From an uncultured Clostridia bacterium (GTDB lineage Bacteria > Bacillota > Clostridia > Christensenellales > Borkfalkiaceae), in NCBI GenBank assembly GCA_947624965.1, contig CANQMN010000007.1, forward strand, positions 30,193 through 94,192: a stretch of DNA of 64,000 nt, given 5' to 3'. Under the pieces are notes generated by a model. That model saw nothing but the letters and a program-made list of their open reading frames with translations. It was not told the origin of the DNA and searched no databases. The first letter of the stretch is position 1; every line of letters begins with the position of its first letter. Positions 61,117-64,000 of the stretch are shown here, one piece after another. The position numbers were made by a program, and so were the translations under genes.

Positions 61117-62321
61117 CAACTCACTTTATATGCCGCCGCAAGTCCGCCCTCGCTGGTCTCGCGGTAGCGGGCGGAAATGTCCTTGCCCGTTTCGTACATC
61201 GTTTGGACGATGAGGTCGAAGGAGATCTTTCTCGTGCCCGCGAGCACGCGGGAAAGTTCCGCGCTTTCGAGCGCGCGCATGGCGGCGACGGCGTTCCGCT
61301 CGATGCACGGGATCTGCACGTACCCGCAGATGGGGTCGCAGGTGAGCCCGAGCTGATGTTCGAGCGCGATCTCCGCCGCATACTCCGTTTCGTCGATCGT
61401 CGCCTCGAAGAGGCGGCTCACCGCGGCGGCAGCCATGGAGGTCGCCGTGCCGATCTCCGCCTGACAGCCCGCCTCCGCGCCGCTCACGGAGGCATTTTGC
61501 TTCACCGTAACGCCGACGAGCCCCGCCACGGCGAGCGCGGCGAGGATGCGGTTCTCCGAAAATCCGTGCCGCCTGCTCATATAGAGGAGCACCGCGGGGA
61601 GCACGCCGCTCGCCCCGCAAGTGGGCGCGGTCACCACCTGCCCGCCGCCCGCGTTCTCCTCGCTCGTCGCGAATGCGAAGGCGCAGAGATGTCTCTTTTC
61701 GCGCTGTTCGGGCTCCTCCTCTTCCTCCGTCGTCTCAAACAGACGCTTCGCCTTTCTCTCCACGCCCAGCGTCCCCGGGAGCTTGCCCGAGGCGGTGAGC
61801 CCGCGGCGGATCGTCGCCTGCATGGAGCGCCAGATCTGGCGCAAGAAGTCCTTGATGCCGTCGTCCTCGAAATCGTACACCGCTTGGTCGAGCGGAACGT
61901 TTTTGGAGCGGCAATAATCCATGATCTCCTGAAAATTTCGGAAGGGATAGACGTCTTCCGCCTGCATGGGCGGTTCCCCCGCGATGCGCACCGTTCCCCC
62001 GCCCACCGAGAGATAGGTGATACTGCCCAGCGTATTGCCGTCCTCGTCGAACGCGCACATCTCCATCGTGTTCGGATGCGGCAGCGTGCGCGGCGCGCAG
62101 TCGAATATGATGTCCAGACGGCGTCCTTCAAATACGCCGGCGATCGCCTCGTCCGTAAGATGCCCTTTCCCCGTGAGCGCAAGCGAGCCGAACAGCGTGG
62201 CGCGGTAGCGCGCGGCGGACGGATACTTGCCGAGAAAGTGCCTCGCGGCGCGTTCGGGTCCCATGGTGTGCGAACTCGAAGGTCCCTTCCCGATCTTATA
62301 CAGCTCCCGGATGGATTGCAT
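61116..62321 (-). CDS. sdaA: L-serine dehydratase, iron-sulfur dependent, single chain
   Basis: 401 residues; deaminates serine to pyruvate. The beta part starts GKGPSSSHTMGPERAA; the alpha part has the [4Fe-4S] cysteines in APTCGASG, GAEAGCQAEIG and DPICGYVQIPC. Both parts are joined in one chain as in the E. coli form, whereas many Firmicutes have separate sdaAA and sdaAB. An insert EEEEEPEQREK lies between them. GGGGGAG ribosome site. Confidence 0.95.
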   Translation of the reverse strand: MQSIRELYKIGKGPSSSHTMGPERAARHFLGKYPSAARYRATLFGSLALTGKGHLTDEAIAGVFEGRRLDIIFDCAPRTLPHPNTMEMCAFDEDGNTLGSITYLSVGGGTVRIAGEPPMQAEDVYPFRNFQEIMDYCRSKNVPLDQAVYDFEDDGIKDFLRQIWRSMQATIRRGLTASGKLPGTLGVERKAKRLFETTEEEEEPEQREKRHLCAFAFATSEENAGGGQVVTAPTCGASGVLPAVLLYMSRRHGFSENRILAALAVAGLVGVTVKQNASVSGAEAGCQAEIGTATSMAAAAVSRLFEATIDETEYAAEIALEHQLGLTCDPICGYVQIPCIERNAVAAMRALESAELSRVLAGTRKISFDLIVQTMYETGKDISARYRETSEGGLAAAYKVS

Positions 62322-62418
62322 TGTCTTCTCCCCCTTCCTCTTCGGTCGCGGCGGATCGTCCCGCCGATTTTTCCTGAATTTTACAATTTTTCCGCAAAAC
62401 GCACATACTGCTTGCGCT

Positions 62419-62715
62419 ATGATATTTCTCTACGTTCTGCTTTCCGTCTATATCCTCGCCGTCAACTTCTACGCCGCGCGCCTCGTCAAGACGCAACGCG
62501 AAGAATGGGAAAACGGCGAAGCCCCCGTCGGAAACGGCGATTCCAAGCTCATTCTCGCGGGCCTCTTCGGCGGCGCGCTCGCCGTGTACGTCTGCATGTT
62601 CGTCTATCGCTACCGTTTGAGCAACTTTCTGCTCATGATCGCGATGCCCGTGCTCGCCGTCGCAAATTCCTATCTGTTCTACCTCGGGTTCCGCGGCATC
62701 TACGGGTTTTTCTGA
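62419..62715 (+). CDS. DUF1294 membrane protein
   Basis: 98 residues with three hydrophobic helices; the family pattern is partially recognisable (KLILAGLFGGALAVYVCMFVYRYR). No ribosome site upstream; a TTACAA-17-CATACT pair ends 9 bases before the ATG, so translation may be leaderless. The 3' end overlaps the HAD gene by 16 bases. Function unknown. Confidence 0.75.
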   Translation: MIFLYVLLSVYILAVNFYAARLVKTQREEWENGEAPVGNGDSKLILAGLFGGALAVYVCMFVYRYRLSNFLLMIAMPVLAVANSYLFYLGFRGIYGFF

Positions 62716-63536
62716 CAAAACCCCGCATGCGCTTCCAACCATTTCGCGACGCCGTCCTCTTCGCAATATCCGATGACGCCCGTCGCCTTTTCCTTCAACC
62801 AGCTGTCCGCGTTCATCACGGCGTACTTTTCGTCGCAGACGTCGAACATGTCCGAATCGTTGGACGTATCCCCAAAGCACACCGCCTTGCCGCACCCGAG
62901 GAGTTCTTTCAGCATGCGCACGCCGTTCGCCTTGTTCGCGCGGCGAGAAGAGATCTCCATCCAGAAATCGCTCGTATACGTCTCCGGGTGGAAAATGCAG
63001 ATGAAACGCTCATCGTATTTGAGGATATTCCACGCGCGTTCGAGCTGTTCGCGCGGACCGATGCACTTAAAATAAAAGATATACCCGGAAAGGAGTTGAT
63101 CTTCGGTGCGCACGGGGCAAAACCGCTCGTCTCCCGCGCGGCGGGACAGATAGCGGCGGATCCCCTCGCTCTCGTTCTGTTCCAGCCATGCGACGCGCTC
63201 CGCATCCGCGGTCCGCGCGCCGAACACAAAGGGAAAAATGCCGTGCGCGCGCAACACGTCCATCACGGCGTACCGCTCTTCCTCCCCGATGAGCGCGGTG
63301 AAGAGCGCCTTTTGGGCGCCGAAATCATAGACAAGCCCGCCGTTATAGAGGATTGCGGGCGCGCTGACGCGAAGCCCTTCCACCGCTCTCTGCGCGCTTA
63401 AAACAGAGCGCGCCGTGGCAAAGGTGAAGAGCATCCCCGCGTCCGTCATGCGATTGAGTTTTTCACGGCTATACGCGGAAACTTTCTCTTCCTTCGTGAG
63501 GAGCGTGCCGTCGAGGTCCGTAACGTAAAGCGTCAT
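62700..63536 (-). CDS. HAD-superfamily phosphatase (Cof type)
   Basis: 278 residues. VTDLDGTLL (nucleophile Asp), FATARS (motif II), Lys in the NKANGVRML segment, and CFGDTSNDSDMFDVC (motif IV). Cof-type cap domain in the middle. Acts on small sugar phosphates or cofactor phosphates; substrate unknown. GGAG ribosome site. Confidence 0.93.
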   Translation of the reverse strand: MTLYVTDLDGTLLTKEEKVSAYSREKLNRMTDAGMLFTFATARSVLSAQRAVEGLRVSAPAILYNGGLVYDFGAQKALFTALIGEEERYAVMDVLRAHGIFPFVFGARTADAERVAWLEQNESEGIRRYLSRRAGDERFCPVRTEDQLLSGYIFYFKCIGPREQLERAWNILKYDERFICIFHPETYTSDFWMEISSRRANKANGVRMLKELLGCGKAVCFGDTSNDSDMFDVCDEKYAVMNADSWLKEKATGVIGYCEEDGVAKWLEAHAGFCQKNP

Positions 63537-63753
63537 GCAAGGGCTCCTTTTTCTCTATGCTATCATTATAGCATAAAAAATTATTTATTTTCATATCAAA
63601 ACGAAAAAATTTATGTTTCCCGAAAAATTGTTACTGTTTTACAGAAAACGATCGGGATATAAGTTTTTTCCGAGCGCCCGAGAACGGACGTTTCCGCGGG
63701 CGCGGAAATGTGTTTTGAAACGAAAAAAATTCGGGAAAGATCCCCGAAATCGT

Positions 63754-63782
63754 TTGACATATCCCGAAAACTTTGATAGAAT
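63754..63782 (+). promoter_or_regulatory. Promoter of the tRNA-Gly/tRNA-Arg unit
   Basis: TTGACA (63754-63759), 17 bases, TAGAAT (63777-63782), 17 bases before tRNA-Gly. The remaining intergenic 63537-63753 holds an AT-rich start and small C/G hairpins but no gene. Confidence 0.85.
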
Positions 63783-63799
63783 GTACAAGCGTTGATTAA

Positions 63800-63873
63800 G
63801 CGGGTGTAGTTCAGTGGTAGAATCCCAGCCTTCCAAGCTGGTCGCGTGGGTTCAATTCCCATCACCCGCTCCA
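63800..63873 (+). tRNA. tRNA-Gly (anticodon TCC)
   Basis: Cloverleaf with acceptor GCGGGTG/CACCCGC, anticodon stem CCAGC/GCTGG around CTTCCAA, T-arm GTGGGTTCAATTCCCAT, and encoded CCA at 63871-63873. Confidence 0.98.
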
Positions 63874-63921
63874 CTTTTGAAACTTTCGCAGCAGTGCGAA
63901 ACCGTGAGCATGAAAGGTCAT

Positions 63922-63998
63922 GCGCCTGTAGCTCAGGTGGATAGAGCAACGGCCTTCTAAGCCGTGTGTCAGGAGTTCGAATCTCTTCAGGCGCACCA
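63922..63998 (+). tRNA. tRNA-Arg (anticodon TCT)
   Basis: Acceptor GCGCCTG/CAGGCGC, D-arm with GCTC...GAGC, anticodon stem ACGGC/GCCGT around CTTCTAA, T-loop TTCGAAT, discriminator A and encoded CCA at 63996-63998. Confidence 0.98.
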
Positions 63999-64000
63999 AA

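Noticed and set aside
63600..63790. Small plus- and minus-strand frames before the tRNA genes
   Set aside because: No ribosome sites or homology; the region holds the tRNA promoter and short hairpins.

Overview
This window looks like a stretch of chromosome from a GC-rich, monoderm Clostridia-type bacterium, probably an uncultured Christensenellales-like gut lineage; that placement is inference from gene content and style. The signs are mutS-mutL-miaA order, a YtxC-like sporulation protein beside thrS, a T-box leader on thrS, an infC-rpmI-rplT operon with an attenuator leader, lysine/DAP synthesis by LL-DAP aminotransferase (DapL), DUF4364 and TSCPD proteins, and strong TTGACA-17-TATAAT promoters that stand out in GC-rich DNA. 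Most genes lie on the minus strand in tightly overlapping operons (ATGA/GTGA junctions).

Layout. 1-7255 (minus): cobB-miaB-mutS-mutL-miaA (miaA cut by the left edge). 7358-9616 (plus): class A penicillin-binding protein, converging on the next operon. 9532-23894 (minus): an arginine and carbamoyl-phosphate operon, argG-argC-argJ-argB-argD-argF-carA-carB, in which carB is fused in frame to a diaminopimelate epimerase (DapF) domain, followed by a small membrane protein, a cysteine desulfurase and thiI. 24063-25827: acyl-ACP thioesterase, flavin reductase, membrane protein. 25881-28878: amidase and an NfnAB-type transhydrogenase pair. 29041-32683: degV, a degenerate nitrilase-fold protein, a membrane protein with a divergent XRE regulator, and a DUF1295 protein. 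32752-39688 (minus): purA-dapF-pyrG-dapL-malQ-mscL. 39971-42635: a NUDIX gene, a tandem hairpin array and a modular lipoprotein with a poly-C tract in its promoter. 42893-46724: yebC, trmH-like, GH172, rplT, rpmI, infC. About 46900-48400: an AT-rich patch with two lipoproteins, then a composite hairpin repeat. 48766-54299: thrS with T-box, ytxC, leuS. 54364-63536: ATP-grasp ligase, an ECF S component-coaX-hom operon, a small Cys-rich protein, NUDIX, HPr-like, DUF4364, TSCPD, serine dehydratase, DUF1294, HAD phosphatase. 63800-63998: tRNA-Gly and tRNA-Arg.

The strongest unusual observation is the CarB-DapF fusion. The fused epimerase domain keeps nearly all recognisable ligand-binding residues and the second catalytic cysteine, but the first catalytic cysteine (Cys73 of DapF) is alanine, while a separate, fully canonical DapF is encoded about 24 kb away. 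This suggests, as inference, that the fused domain is a ligand-binding or otherwise repurposed module on carbamoyl-phosphate synthetase. Other points worth a second look are the poly-C promoter, leaderless-type promoters whose -10 box sits 5-7 bases before the start codon, the hairpin arrays, and several enzyme-fold proteins that have lost catalytic residues.
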